Part shown: in pieces, positions 54,216-62,654 of the stretch
Layout: every line of letters begins with the position of its first letter
Position numbering within the stretch: the first letter of the stretch is position 1
Source of the DNA: DASWOJ01 sp964242415
GTDB lineage: Bacteria; Pseudomonadota; Alphaproteobacteria; Acetobacterales; Acetobacteraceae
NCBI GenBank assembly: GCA_964242415.1
Contig: CAXTAT010000012.1
Location: 62,001 to 126,000 of the forward strand
DNA: 64,000 nucleotides
Reading direction: 5' to 3'
Notes under the pieces: model-generated
The model's input: the letters and a program-made list of their open reading frames with translations, nothing else
What the model was told of the DNA's origin: nothing
Databases searched by the model: none
Position numbers and translations under genes: made by a program

Positions 54216-54358
54216 GGCACGTCCTTGCGCAGGGCAATCGCGGGCCGGTTGCCGCGTTGCTCGTTCGTTAACATGCTACAACCTTTGTCGAGTCGCGTGG
54301 TGTGATTATTGCGTCCGTAAGCAGAAATATTCGCTGTGGGTGACCCTGATCCCAGATT

Positions 54359-55138
54359 TCACACCCGGAACCGCCCGCGCCAGGCAAGGCCCGCCACCGT
54401 GTCCCCGGCCGGCCTGTACTCGCAGCCGACCCAGCCGCTGTAGCCGAGCGCATCAATCTGTGGCAGCACATAGTCCCAGCCGATCTCCCCCGTGCCGGGC
54501 TCGTGCCGGGCCGGAACGTCCGCCACCTGCATGTGCACAATGATCGGCAGCAGCGCCGCCATGCGCTTGGTCAGGTCGCCCTCGGTGATCTGCGTGTGGT
54601 ACAGGTCGAACTGCAGCCCCACCCGGTCGCGGCCCAGCGCCTCCACGATGTCGGCCGCCTGGCCCGTGGTGTTGAGGAAGAAGCCCGGCATGTCGCGGTG
54701 GTTGATCGGCTCCAGCGCGATCCGCAGCCCCGCCGCCACGGTGTGCTCCGCCGCCCAGGCGAGGTTGGCGGCATACAGCGCCGCCGCCGTCCCGTGCGCG
54801 ACGCCGACGGGCGGGATGCCGGCCATGCAGTGCACCAGCTTGCACCCTAGCGCCCCGGCATAATCAATGGCGCGGTGCACGCCGTCACGGAATTCCTGCT
54901 CGCGGCCGGGCAGGCTGGCGGTGCCGCGCTCCCCGGCGGCCCAGTCGCCCGGCGGCATGTTGAACAGCGCCAGCTCCAGCCCGGCGCCGTCCAGCCGGGA
55001 GCGGATGTCGGTGGCAGGGTGGTCGTAGGGGAACAGGAACTCCACGCCCTTGAACCCGGCCTTCGCCGCCGCGTCGAAGCGGTCGAGGAACGGCACCTCA
55101 TTGAACATCATGGACAGGTTGGCGGCCAGGCGGGGCAT
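54359..55138 (-). CDS. hydroxypyruvate isomerase-like TIM-barrel protein
   Basis: This 259-residue xylose-isomerase-type barrel matches the Hyi/OtnI family: MPRLAANLSMMFNEVPFLDR at the start, GFKGVEFLFPYD near 28-39, metal-binding LEPINHRDMPGFFL and LQFDLYHTQITEGDL, and the last ligand in GCEYRP. It isomerises hydroxypyruvate to tartronate semialdehyde or a 2-oxotetronate to a 3-oxo isomer. No glyoxylate or tetronate genes are adjacent. Start ATG at 55138. Confidence 0.88.
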   Translation of the reverse strand: MPRLAANLSMMFNEVPFLDRFDAAAKAGFKGVEFLFPYDHPATDIRSRLDGAGLELALFNMPPGDWAAGERGTASLPGREQEFRDGVHRAIDYAGALGCKLVHCMAGIPPVGVAHGTAAALYAANLAWAAEHTVAAGLRIALEPINHRDMPGFFLNTTGQAADIVEALGRDRVGLQFDLYHTQITEGDLTKRMAALLPIIVHMQVADVPARHEPGTGEIGWDYVLPQIDALGYSGWVGCEYRPAGDTVAGLAWRGRFRV

Positions 55139-55241
55139 GGGTTGTCCTCATATTTGACTGAGCATCAGGGCATGCGGAGCATCGGCCGGAACCGGGGCCG
55201 GTTGCAATCCGGCCCCGGGTTGGGTACCGGACGGGCCTGCC

Positions 55242-56471
55242 ATGGGCACCCCTGCAATGAAGCCGCCAACCGAGCTGCTCGCCGAACGCCTGCTGATGGG
55301 CCTGCTGCTGGTCGGCATCGCCATCGGCTGCGTGCTGGTGCTGCGGCCGTTCCTGTCGGCGATTCTGTGGGCGGCGATCCTGGCCTACACCACCTGGCCG
55401 GTGTTCACCTGGACCCGGCTGCGCCTGCACGTCCGGCGCGGCGTGGCGGCGGGGATCATGGTGGCGCTGACGACGGTGCTGATCGTGCTGCCGCTGGCGC
55501 TCGCGGCGCCGGCCGGTGCGGAGGACGTAGCGCAGCTCCGCACCTCTATCGAGACTGCGCTGAACGCCGGGCTGCCCGGCGCCCCGGCGTGGCTGTATCC
55601 CGTGCCGCTGCTCGGCCCCACCCTGGCCAACTACTGGAACGAGTGGGCGGCCGACCTCAGCGCCATGGTCAGCTTCTTCAAGCCATACTTCGGCATGATC
55701 GCCGAGCAGGGGTTGGACGTGCTGCTGGGCATCGCCGGGGGACTGCTGCAGTTCCTGATGGCGCTGCTGGTGGCGTTCTTCTTTTGGGCGTCGGGGGACC
55801 GGATGGCGGTCCACCTCAACCGCATCGTGCACCGCATCGCCGGCAGCCACGCCGAGCGGCTGGTGGCGGTGACCGGGGCCACGGTGCGCGGCACCGTTTA
55901 CGGCATCCTGGGGACGGCGCTGGTGCAGGGGCTGCTGACCAGCTTCGGCATGTGGGTGTCCGGCGTGCCGCGGCCGCTGCTGCTTGGGGCGGTCGCGGGA
56001 TTGCTGTCCGTGCTGCCCATCGGGGCGCCGGTCGTCTGGATTCCGGCGATGCTATGGCTGCTCGGGGCCGGGCATACGGGGTGGGGCATCTTCCTGGGGT
56101 GCTACGGGCTGTTCTTCATCACCGGGGCCTACAACCTGATCCAGCCGTACTTCATCGCCCGTGGCGCGCAACTGCCGTTCCTGCTGACCATCCTGGGCGT
56201 GTTGGGCGGGGCGCTGGCATTCGGCCTGCTGGGCATCTTCCTGGGTCCGGTGCTGCTAGGGGTCGGCTTCACCCTGGTGGCGGAGTTCGCGGGCGCCGAT
56301 ACGCTGGCCCCCGAGCCGGACCCGGCCCCGGATGCGTCGGACCCGGCTACGCTGGCGCCCGATGCGCCAGTCCCCAGTACGCTGGCACCCGGTAGGCTGG
56401 CCCCTGAATTGCTTGGCCTGCCTATCCAACCCGCCTTAGATGCGGGGCCACCGGTCGCAGCCAGGGATTAG
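55242..56471 (+). CDS. AI-2E family transporter
   Basis: This 409-residue PerM/AI-2E-type membrane protein has two N-terminal helices (LMGLLLVGIAIGCVLVLRPF), a periplasmic region near 90-140 and a C-terminal bundle with GTVYGILGTALVQGLL and IPAMLWLLGAGHTGWGIFL. The conserved YNLIQPYFIARGAQLPFLL is present. The last 65 residues form an unusual Pro/Ala/Asp-rich tail with TLAP repeated, including DTLAPEP, ATLAPDA and STLAPGR, not seen in typical members. Start is ATG at 55242 or 55257. It is 17 bases before the peptide permease gene. Confidence 0.88.
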   Translation: MGTPAMKPPTELLAERLLMGLLLVGIAIGCVLVLRPFLSAILWAAILAYTTWPVFTWTRLRLHVRRGVAAGIMVALTTVLIVLPLALAAPAGAEDVAQLRTSIETALNAGLPGAPAWLYPVPLLGPTLANYWNEWAADLSAMVSFFKPYFGMIAEQGLDVLLGIAGGLLQFLMALLVAFFFWASGDRMAVHLNRIVHRIAGSHAERLVAVTGATVRGTVYGILGTALVQGLLTSFGMWVSGVPRPLLLGAVAGLLSVLPIGAPVVWIPAMLWLLGAGHTGWGIFLGCYGLFFITGAYNLIQPYFIARGAQLPFLLTILGVLGGALAFGLLGIFLGPVLLGVGFTLVAEFAGADTLAPEPDPAPDASDPATLAPDAPVPSTLAPGRLAPELLGLPIQPALDAGPPVAARD

Positions 56472-56488
56472 CCCCGGGGAACCCACAC

Positions 56489-57478
56489 ATGCCTGCCTTC
56501 ATCCTCAGCCGCGTCCTGCAAGCTGTTCCGGTGCTGCTGGTGGTCGGGCTGATCGCCTATGCCATGTTCGCCTTCGTCGGCGATCCCGTCAGCATCATGC
56601 TGGGCCAGGACTACACCGAGGCGCAGCGGGTGGCGCTGGTGCAGCAGCTTGGCCTCGACCAACCGTTCCTCGTGCAGTACGCCAAGTTCATGTGGAACGC
56701 GCTGCACGGCAACTTCGGCGTCAGCTACCGCCTGGCCCGGCCGGTGATGGACCTGATCGCCGAGCGCCTGCCGGCCACGCTGGAGCTGGCCGCAACCGCC
56801 GCCATGCTGGCGCTGGCCGTAGGGGTGCCGATGGGCGTCTATACCGGCATCCACCGCACCTCGGTCACGTCCCGGCTGTTCATGGTGTTCAGCCTGATCG
56901 GCGTGTCGCTGCCGACGTTCCTGATCGGCATCCTGCTGATCCTGGTGTTCAGCGTGCTGCTGGGCTGGCTGCCGAGTTTCGGCCGCGGCGACGTGGTGCA
57001 CTTCTCGCACTGGAGCACCGGGTTCTTGACCGCCAAGGGCCTGAAGGCGCTGGTGCTGCCGGCGGTCACGCTGGGGCTGTTCCAGATGACGCTGATCATG
57101 CGGCTGGTGCGGGCGGAAATGCTGGAGGTGCTGCGGTCGGACTACATCAAGTTCGCCCGGGCACGGGGACTGGGGGACCGCGCCATCAACTTCGGCCATG
57201 CGCTGAAGAACACGCTGGTGCCGGTCATCACCATCGCCGGGCTGCAGATCGGCGGCACCATCGCGTTCTCCATCGTGACCGAGACGGTGTTCCAGTGGCC
57301 CGGCATGGGCCTGCTGTTCGTGCAATCCGTCCAGGTCGCCGACATCCCGGTGATGGGGGCCTACCTGATGCTGATCTCGGTGCTGTTCGTGCTGATCAAC
57401 CTGGTGGTGGACCTGCTGTACTACGCCGTCGATCCGCGCCTGCGCATCTCGCGCGCCGCGGTGGGCGCCGCACGTTGA
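56489..57478 (+). CDS. Dpp/Opp-type ABC permease, DppB class (second set)
   Basis: This 329-residue permease has six helices and the start MPAFILSRVLQAVPVLLVVG, the VGDPVSIMLG loop, and an EAA loop at LRSDYIKFARARGLGDRAIN near 213-232. It pairs with the DppC-class permease that follows with a TTGA overlap. No substrate-binding protein gene accompanies this set. Confidence 0.93.
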   Translation: MPAFILSRVLQAVPVLLVVGLIAYAMFAFVGDPVSIMLGQDYTEAQRVALVQQLGLDQPFLVQYAKFMWNALHGNFGVSYRLARPVMDLIAERLPATLELAATAAMLALAVGVPMGVYTGIHRTSVTSRLFMVFSLIGVSLPTFLIGILLILVFSVLLGWLPSFGRGDVVHFSHWSTGFLTAKGLKALVLPAVTLGLFQMTLIMRLVRAEMLEVLRSDYIKFARARGLGDRAINFGHALKNTLVPVITIAGLQIGGTIAFSIVTETVFQWPGMGLLFVQSVQVADIPVMGAYLMLISVLFVLINLVVDLLYYAVDPRLRISRAAVGAAR

Positions 57479-58389
57479 GCGGGGCGCTCGCCCGTGCCTG
57501 GGATGGCGATGTCGCCTACAGCTTCCGCACGTCGCCCATCGCGGTCGTCTCGGCGGCGGTGCTGCTGGTGCTGCTGGTGGCGTCGATGTTCTCGCGTTGG
57601 CTGGCGCCCTACGACCCGTTCGACCTGGCCAGCCTGAGCCTGATGGATAGCTTCATCCCGCCGGTATTCTCGGCGGAGGGGGGCTGGGCGCATCCGCTCG
57701 GCACCGACGACCAGGGACGCGACCTGCTGTCGGGCATCATGTACGGCGCACGCATCAGCTTCATCGTCGGCTTCGCGTCGGTGGCGTTCGCGGTGGTCGT
57801 CGGGATCAGCGTCGGGTTGGTGGCGGGCTATGCCGGCGGGGCCGTCGATGCCGCGCTGATGCGGGTGGCGGACGTGCAGCTATCGTTCCCGGCCATCCTG
57901 ATCGCGCTGCTGGTCGATGGCGTGGTGTCGGCGGTGCTGCCCGCCGGGCTGCATGAGACGCTGGAGATCTACGTGCTGATCTTCGCCATCGGCATCAGCT
58001 TCTGGCCGCAGTTCGCCCGCACCATCCGCGGGTCCACCCTGGTCGAGCGCAACAAGGAGTACGTGATGGCCGCCAGGGTGATCGGCCTGTCCCCCGCCCG
58101 GATCATGGTGACGCACATCCTGCCCAACGTGCTCGGCCCAGTGTTCGTCGTCGGCACCCTTACGGTGGGGCTGGCGATCATCACCGAGGCGACGCTGTCC
58201 TTCCTGGGCGTGGGCCTGCCGCCCACGCAGCCCTCGGTCGGCACGCTGATCCGTATCGGCAACAACTTCCTGTTCAGCGGCGAGTGGTGGATCACCATCT
58301 TCCCCGGCGTGGCCCTGGTGCTGATGGTGCTGTCGATCAACCTGCTCGGCGACTGGGTGCGCGACGCCTTGAACCCGAGGCTGCGCTAG
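57475..58389 (+). CDS. Dpp/Opp-type ABC permease, DppC class (second set)
   Basis: This 304-residue permease has helix 1 near 22-42, the landmark LGTDDQGRDLLSGIMYGARI near 75-94 and the EAA-like RNKEYVMAARVIGLSPARIM near 193-212. TTG at 57475 in TTGA with the upstream stop is the only start keeping the full N-terminus. The stop TAG shares its G with the GTG start of the ATPase that follows (TAGTG). Confidence 0.91.
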   Translation: MSGALARAWDGDVAYSFRTSPIAVVSAAVLLVLLVASMFSRWLAPYDPFDLASLSLMDSFIPPVFSAEGGWAHPLGTDDQGRDLLSGIMYGARISFIVGFASVAFAVVVGISVGLVAGYAGGAVDAALMRVADVQLSFPAILIALLVDGVVSAVLPAGLHETLEIYVLIFAIGISFWPQFARTIRGSTLVERNKEYVMAARVIGLSPARIMVTHILPNVLGPVFVVGTLTVGLAIITEATLSFLGVGLPPTQPSVGTLIRIGNNFLFSGEWWITIFPGVALVLMVLSINLLGDWVRDALNPRLR

Positions 58390-59432
58390 TGGCCCCGCCC
58401 GACGCCTCGGCGCCCAGCGCCCCGCTGTCCAATGCCCCGCTGCTCGCGGTTGATAACCTGTCCGTCGAGTTCCCCGGCCGCCGCGGCACCTTGCGGGCGC
58501 TGGACGGGGTGACGTTCAGCATCGCGCCGGGCGAGGTGCTGGGCGTGGTGGGCGAGAGCGGCGCGGGCAAGTCGCTGACCGGGGCGGCCATCATCGGCCT
58601 GCTGGAGAGGCCCGGCCGGATCAGCGGCGGTCAGGTGATGCTGGACGGCGTGCGGATCGACCGGCTGCCCTACGAGCAGTTGCGGCGCATACGCGGCCGG
58701 CAGGTCGGGGCGATCTTCCAGGACCCGCTGACGACGCTGGACCCGCTCTACACCGTGGGCCGGCAACTCGCTGAAACCATGCAGACCCACCTGCGCCTAT
58801 CCGACAGGGAAGCGCGGCATCGGGCGGTCGGCTGGCTGGAGCGAGTGGGCATCCCCGCCGCTGCCCGGCGGATCGACTCCTACCCGCACGAGTTCAGCGG
58901 CGGGATGCGGCAGCGGGTGGTAATCGCCCTGGCGCTGTGCGCGGAACCGCGGCTGGTGATCGCCGACGAGCCGACGACGGCGCTGGACGTGTCGATCCAG
59001 GCCGGGATCATCGCCCTGCTGAAGGGGCTGACGCGGGAGCATGGCACGGCGGTGATGCTGGTCACGCACGACATGGGCGTGATCGCGGAGACGGCGGACC
59101 GGGTGGCGGTCATGTATGCCGGCCGCATCGTCGAAATCGGCCCGGTGCGCGAGGTGATCCAGCGCCCGTCGCACCCCTATACCGAGGGGCTGATGGCCAG
59201 CATCCCGGCGCTGGACGTGCGGGTGGACCGGTTGCGGCAGATCGACGGGGCGATGCCGCGGCTGACCGCGATCCCGCCGGGCTGCCCATATAACCCGCGC
59301 TGCCCCAAGGTGTTTGACCGCTGCGTGCAGGACCGGCCGGGCCTGATGCCCGCCCGCGGCACCCAGGCCGCTTGCTGGCTGCATGACCCGGCCCACGTCG
59401 AAGCCGGGCGGGTGGGGGCGGACCATGCTTGA
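58389..59432 (+). CDS. Dpp/Opp-type ABC ATPase, DppD class (second set)
   Basis: This 347-residue ATPase has Walker A GESGAGKS near 57-64 (Ala where the other copies have Cys), FQDPLTTLDPLY, signature SGGMRQRVVIA and Walker B LVIADEPTTALD. The C-terminal Cys motif CPYNPRCPKVFDRC is intact. GTG at 58389 overlaps the permease stop. Its last eight bases overlap the next gene. Confidence 0.91.
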   Translation: MAPPDASAPSAPLSNAPLLAVDNLSVEFPGRRGTLRALDGVTFSIAPGEVLGVVGESGAGKSLTGAAIIGLLERPGRISGGQVMLDGVRIDRLPYEQLRRIRGRQVGAIFQDPLTTLDPLYTVGRQLAETMQTHLRLSDREARHRAVGWLERVGIPAAARRIDSYPHEFSGGMRQRVVIALALCAEPRLVIADEPTTALDVSIQAGIIALLKGLTREHGTAVMLVTHDMGVIAETADRVAVMYAGRIVEIGPVREVIQRPSHPYTEGLMASIPALDVRVDRLRQIDGAMPRLTAIPPGCPYNPRCPKVFDRCVQDRPGLMPARGTQAACWLHDPAHVEAGRVGADHA

Positions 59433-60495
59433 CGGCGCCCACCCCGGCCGGCCCGCGTCCAGCCCGCCCGCCGACGCGCCCGCTGACGCCATCGTCATGG
59501 CCGCGGATAAGGTCAGCCGTTACTTCGACGTGTCCCGCCCCTGGCTGACCCGCACCCTGGCCCGGGAGCCGCGCCAGACGCTGCGCGCGGTGGACGAGGT
59601 GTCGTTCAGCATCCCGCGCGGCACCACCCTGTCGCTGGTGGGCGAAAGCGGCTGCGGCAAGAGCACCGTCGCCCGGCTGGCGGTCGGGCTTTACACGCCA
59701 TCCGCCGGGTCGATCCTGTTCGAGGGCGTCAACCTGTCCGCCGCCCGCGCCCAACCCGCGCTGCGCCGGCGGATCAACATGATATTCCAGGACCCCTATG
59801 CGTCGCTGAACCCGCGCTGGCGGGTGCGCGACATCGTGGCCGAGCCGATCCGCGCCTTTCGCCTGTTACAGGGCCGGCGCGACGTTCTGGACCGCGTCGG
59901 TCAGCTCCTGACCCAGGTCGGCCTGTCCCCGCACGACGGCGAGAAGTTCCCGCACGAGTTCAGCGGCGGCCAGCGCCAGAGGATCAGCATCGCCCGCGCC
60001 CTATCCAGCGAGCCGGAGTTCCTGGTGTGCGACGAGCCGACGAGCGCGCTGGACGTGTCGGTGCAGGCGCAAATCCTGAACCTGATGCGCGACCTGCAGC
60101 AGCGGCTGCGCCTGTCTTACCTGTTCATCAGCCACAACCTGTCGGTCGTGCGGCATATGTCGGACCAGTTGGGGGTGATGTACCTGGGCCGCATCGTCGA
60201 ATACGGCCCCGGCAAGGCGATCTTCGGCACGCCCCGGCACCCCTATACGCGCCTGCTGCTGGAGGCGATCCCGGACCTGTCGATGTCCGGCCGTGCCCGT
60301 GCGGCGGTGGGCGGCGAGGTGCCCAGCCCAATCAACCCGCCGCAGGGCTGCCCGTTCCATCCGCGCTGCCCGTTGGCCAATGAGCGGTGCCGGGTCGAGC
60401 GGCCGGGCTACACGCCGGCGGGTGGGGTGCTGGTGGCTTGCCATGCGGTCGAGGAAGGGCGGGACGGCCGCCAACGCTCGCCGTGCGCGCAATGA
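59425..60495 (+). CDS. Dpp/Opp-type ABC ATPase, DppF class (second set)
   Basis: This 356-residue ATPase has a 28-residue Pro/Ala-rich lead, Walker A GESGCGKS near 73-80, FQDPYASLNPRWRVRD, signature SGGQRQRISIA and Walker B LVCDEPTSALD. The switch His reads ISHNLS, with Asn replacing the usual Asp. The C-terminus has CPFHPRCPLANERC. It overlaps yraN by ATGA, an unusual operon partner. Confidence 0.91.
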   Translation: MLDGAHPGRPASSPPADAPADAIVMAADKVSRYFDVSRPWLTRTLAREPRQTLRAVDEVSFSIPRGTTLSLVGESGCGKSTVARLAVGLYTPSAGSILFEGVNLSAARAQPALRRRINMIFQDPYASLNPRWRVRDIVAEPIRAFRLLQGRRDVLDRVGQLLTQVGLSPHDGEKFPHEFSGGQRQRISIARALSSEPEFLVCDEPTSALDVSVQAQILNLMRDLQQRLRLSYLFISHNLSVVRHMSDQLGVMYLGRIVEYGPGKAIFGTPRHPYTRLLLEAIPDLSMSGRARAAVGGEVPSPINPPQGCPFHPRCPLANERCRVERPGYTPAGGVLVACHAVEEGRDGRQRSPCAQ

Positions 60496-60878
60496 TGGCC
60501 GTGGCCGCCGGGCCTAGGGCGGCACGGGGCAGCGCATCCCAGCGCAGCGGCGTGGCGGCAGAGGCCGCGGCTGAAGCAGCGCTGATGCGGGATGGCTGGC
60601 TGATCCTGGCCCGGCGGCTGCGGACTGCGGCTGGCGAGATCGACCTTGTCGCGGACCGGGCCGGGCTGCTGGCGTTCATCGAGGTGAAGCGGCGCCCGAC
60701 CTTGGCCGGCGCTGCCGTCGCGTTGGGAGCACGGCAACAGGCGCGGCTGCTGGCAGCGGCCGAAATCGTGCTGGCGGAGCATCCGGATTGGGGCAGTGCC
60801 GGGGTGCGGTTCGATCTGATGCTAGTGGATGCGGCCGGGCAGGTCCGGCGGATCGCGGACGCGTTCCGGGCGAGCTAA
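60492..60878 (+). CDS. yraN: YraN/UPF0102 family nuclease-like protein
   Basis: This 128-residue protein belongs to the YraN (UPF0102) family, with a restriction-endonuclease-like fold. The catalytic-type residues are in GEIDLVADRAGLLAFIEVKR near 39-58 (Glu-Asp, then Glu-x-Lys). Its cellular role is not known; relatives are often near rRNA or DNA-processing genes. ATG at 60492 overlaps the ATPase stop. Confidence 0.88.
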   Translation: MMAVAAGPRAARGSASQRSGVAAEAAAEAALMRDGWLILARRLRTAAGEIDLVADRAGLLAFIEVKRRPTLAGAAVALGARQQARLLAAAEIVLAEHPDWGSAGVRFDLMLVDAAGQVRRIADAFRAS

Positions 60879-60880
60879 GC

Positions 60881-61124
60881 AGGCTTGCACTCACGTGACA
60901 CTGCCAGGACGCAAAGACCGCACTTGCTGTTCCCTCTCCCCGCTTCGGGAGAGGGCTGGGGTGAGGGGGCCTTGCAGTGCGGTCCCCAGGTCCAGACAGC
61001 CCAGTTCCGGCGGTGCTGATCGTCCCGCTAAGGGCACCGAAACAGCGAGACCTCCTCACCCCGGCCCTCTCCCGAAGCGGGAGAGGGAGCAGCAGGTATG
61101 GCGGTGTCACGTGAGCGCAAGCCT
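60881..61124. repeat. large composite palindrome containing GC-rich repeat copy 5
   Basis: Outer arms of 25 bases (60881-60905 and 61100-61124) match as inverted repeats at 23 positions, with TCACGTGACA inside each. Within them lie the two arms of the GC-rich element, TCCCTCTCC and GGGAGAGGGCTGGGGTGAGG on the left and its mirror image on the right, with about 80 bases of spacer. This is the longest and most symmetric copy and may show the full original element. It separates the convergent yraN and comM genes. Confidence 0.9.
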
Positions 61125-61136
61125 AAAAAGGATCGT

Positions 61137-62654
61137 TCAAACGCCGCGGCCCGGCACGCGATGCCGATACGCCAGCGCCTCCGCGATGTCCGCCCGGCGC
61201 ACCTGCGGCACCGCGGCCAGGTCGGCGATGGTGCGCGCCACCCGCAACACCCGGGTAAAGCCGCGGGCCGATAGCCGCAGCTTCTCGGCCGCCTGCTCGG
61301 CCAGGGTGCGGGCCTCCGGATGCAGCTCGATGCCGCCCATGTCGGCCTCCGCATTGGTGGCGCCCGCATTGGCGCAGCTCCCCTTAGCATAGCGGACCCG
61401 CTGGGCGGTCCGGGCGGAGCACACCCGGGCGGCGACGGCGGCGCTGGCCTCGCCGCGCGGCGCGCGGGACAGCTCGGCGGGCGGGATCGGCTGCACCTGC
61501 ACCGTCATGTCGATGCGGTCCAGCAGCGGCCCGCTGATGCGGCCCAAGTAGTCTTCGCCGCAGCGTGGCGCCCGGCTGCACTCCCGCGCGGCGTCGCCGA
61601 GGTAGCCGCACCGGCACGGGTTCATCGCGGCAACAAGCTGGAACCGTGCGGGGTAGGTAACGTGCGCGGCGGCGCGGGCGACGGTGGTGCGTCCGCTCTC
61701 CAGGGGCTGGCGCAGGGTTTCCAGGGCCTGGCGCGGGAACTCCGGCAACTCATCGAGGAACAGCACGCCGCGGTGGGCCAGGCTGACCTCGCCGGGCTTG
61801 GCGCGCTGGCCGCCGCCGGTCAGCGCCGCCTGCGAGGCGCCATGGTGCGGTTCGCGGAACGGCGGCCTCATCACCAGCCGCCCGCCGTCCAGCAGCCCGG
61901 CGACGCTATGGATCATGCTGACCTCCAGCGCGTCGGCCGGCGTCAGGTCGGGCAGCAGATGCGCCAGCCGGGCGGCCAGCATCGACTTCCCAGCGCCGGG
62001 CGGGCCGACCAGCATCAGGTTGTGCGCCCCGGCGGCGGCGATCTCCAGGGCACGCTTGGCGGTCTCCATGCCGCGCACATCGGCGAGGTCCGGGCCGGGT
62101 GGGGCGTCGGCGGGGACGGTCGGCATCGGCGGGGCCAGCACCTGCGTGCCGCGGAAGTGGTTGATGACGGCAAGCAGGCTTGGCGCGGCCAGCACCTCGA
62201 TCCGCCCGGCCCAGGCAGCCTCGCCGCCCTGCGCCGCCGGGCAGATCAGGCCGAGGTCGTGCGCGGACGCCGCCAGCGCCGCGGGCAGCACGCCAGCCAC
62301 CGGGTTCACGCCGCCGTCCAGGGACAGCTCGCCCAGGGCCGCGTAGCCCGCGACCTCGTCCTGCGGCAGGATGCCCATGGCGGCCAGCACGCACAGGGCG
62401 ATGGGCAGGTCGAAGTGGCTGCCCTCCTTTTGCAGGTCGGCCGGGGCGAGGTTGATCAGGACGCGCTTGGGCGGCAGCGACAGGCCCATCGCCGTCAGCG
62501 CGGCGCGCACTCGCTCGCGCGCCTCGCCGACCGCCTTGTCCGGCAGGCCGACGATCAAGAAGGCGGGCAGGCCGCTGCTGATCTGCACCTGTACCTCGAC
62601 GGGGACAGCCTCGATGCCGCTGAAGGCGAAGCTGCTGATGCGGGCGAGGGTCAT
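61137..62654 (-). CDS. comM: YifB/ComM-family Mg-chelatase-like AAA+ ATPase
   Basis: This 505-residue protein is a helicase-like AAA+ ATPase related to ComM, which promotes branch migration in natural transformation. An N-terminal Lon-protease-like domain (1-170) contains GLPDKAVGEARERVRAAL. Walker A is GPPGAGKS at 217-224, Walker B LFLDELPEF, and a zinc-type NPCRCGYLGD with further Cys in ECSRAPRC. The C-terminal LSARGFTRVLRVARTIADL is typical. ATG at 62654 overlaps the upstream stop (ATGA). Confidence 0.94.
   Translation of the reverse strand: MTLARISSFAFSGIEAVPVEVQVQISSGLPAFLIVGLPDKAVGEARERVRAALTAMGLSLPPKRVLINLAPADLQKEGSHFDLPIALCVLAAMGILPQDEVAGYAALGELSLDGGVNPVAGVLPAALAASAHDLGLICPAAQGGEAAWAGRIEVLAAPSLLAVINHFRGTQVLAPPMPTVPADAPPGPDLADVRGMETAKRALEIAAAGAHNLMLVGPPGAGKSMLAARLAHLLPDLTPADALEVSMIHSVAGLLDGGRLVMRPPFREPHHGASQAALTGGGQRAKPGEVSLAHRGVLFLDELPEFPRQALETLRQPLESGRTTVARAAAHVTYPARFQLVAAMNPCRCGYLGDAARECSRAPRCGEDYLGRISGPLLDRIDMTVQVQPIPPAELSRAPRGEASAAVAARVCSARTAQRVRYAKGSCANAGATNAEADMGGIELHPEARTLAEQAAEKLRLSARGFTRVLRVARTIADLAAVPQVRRADIAEALAYRHRVPGRGV

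Noticed and set aside
60881..61124. Possible CRISPR or phage attachment site
   Set aside because: Arms are inverted, not direct, there are no regularly spaced units, and no integrase or cas gene is present.
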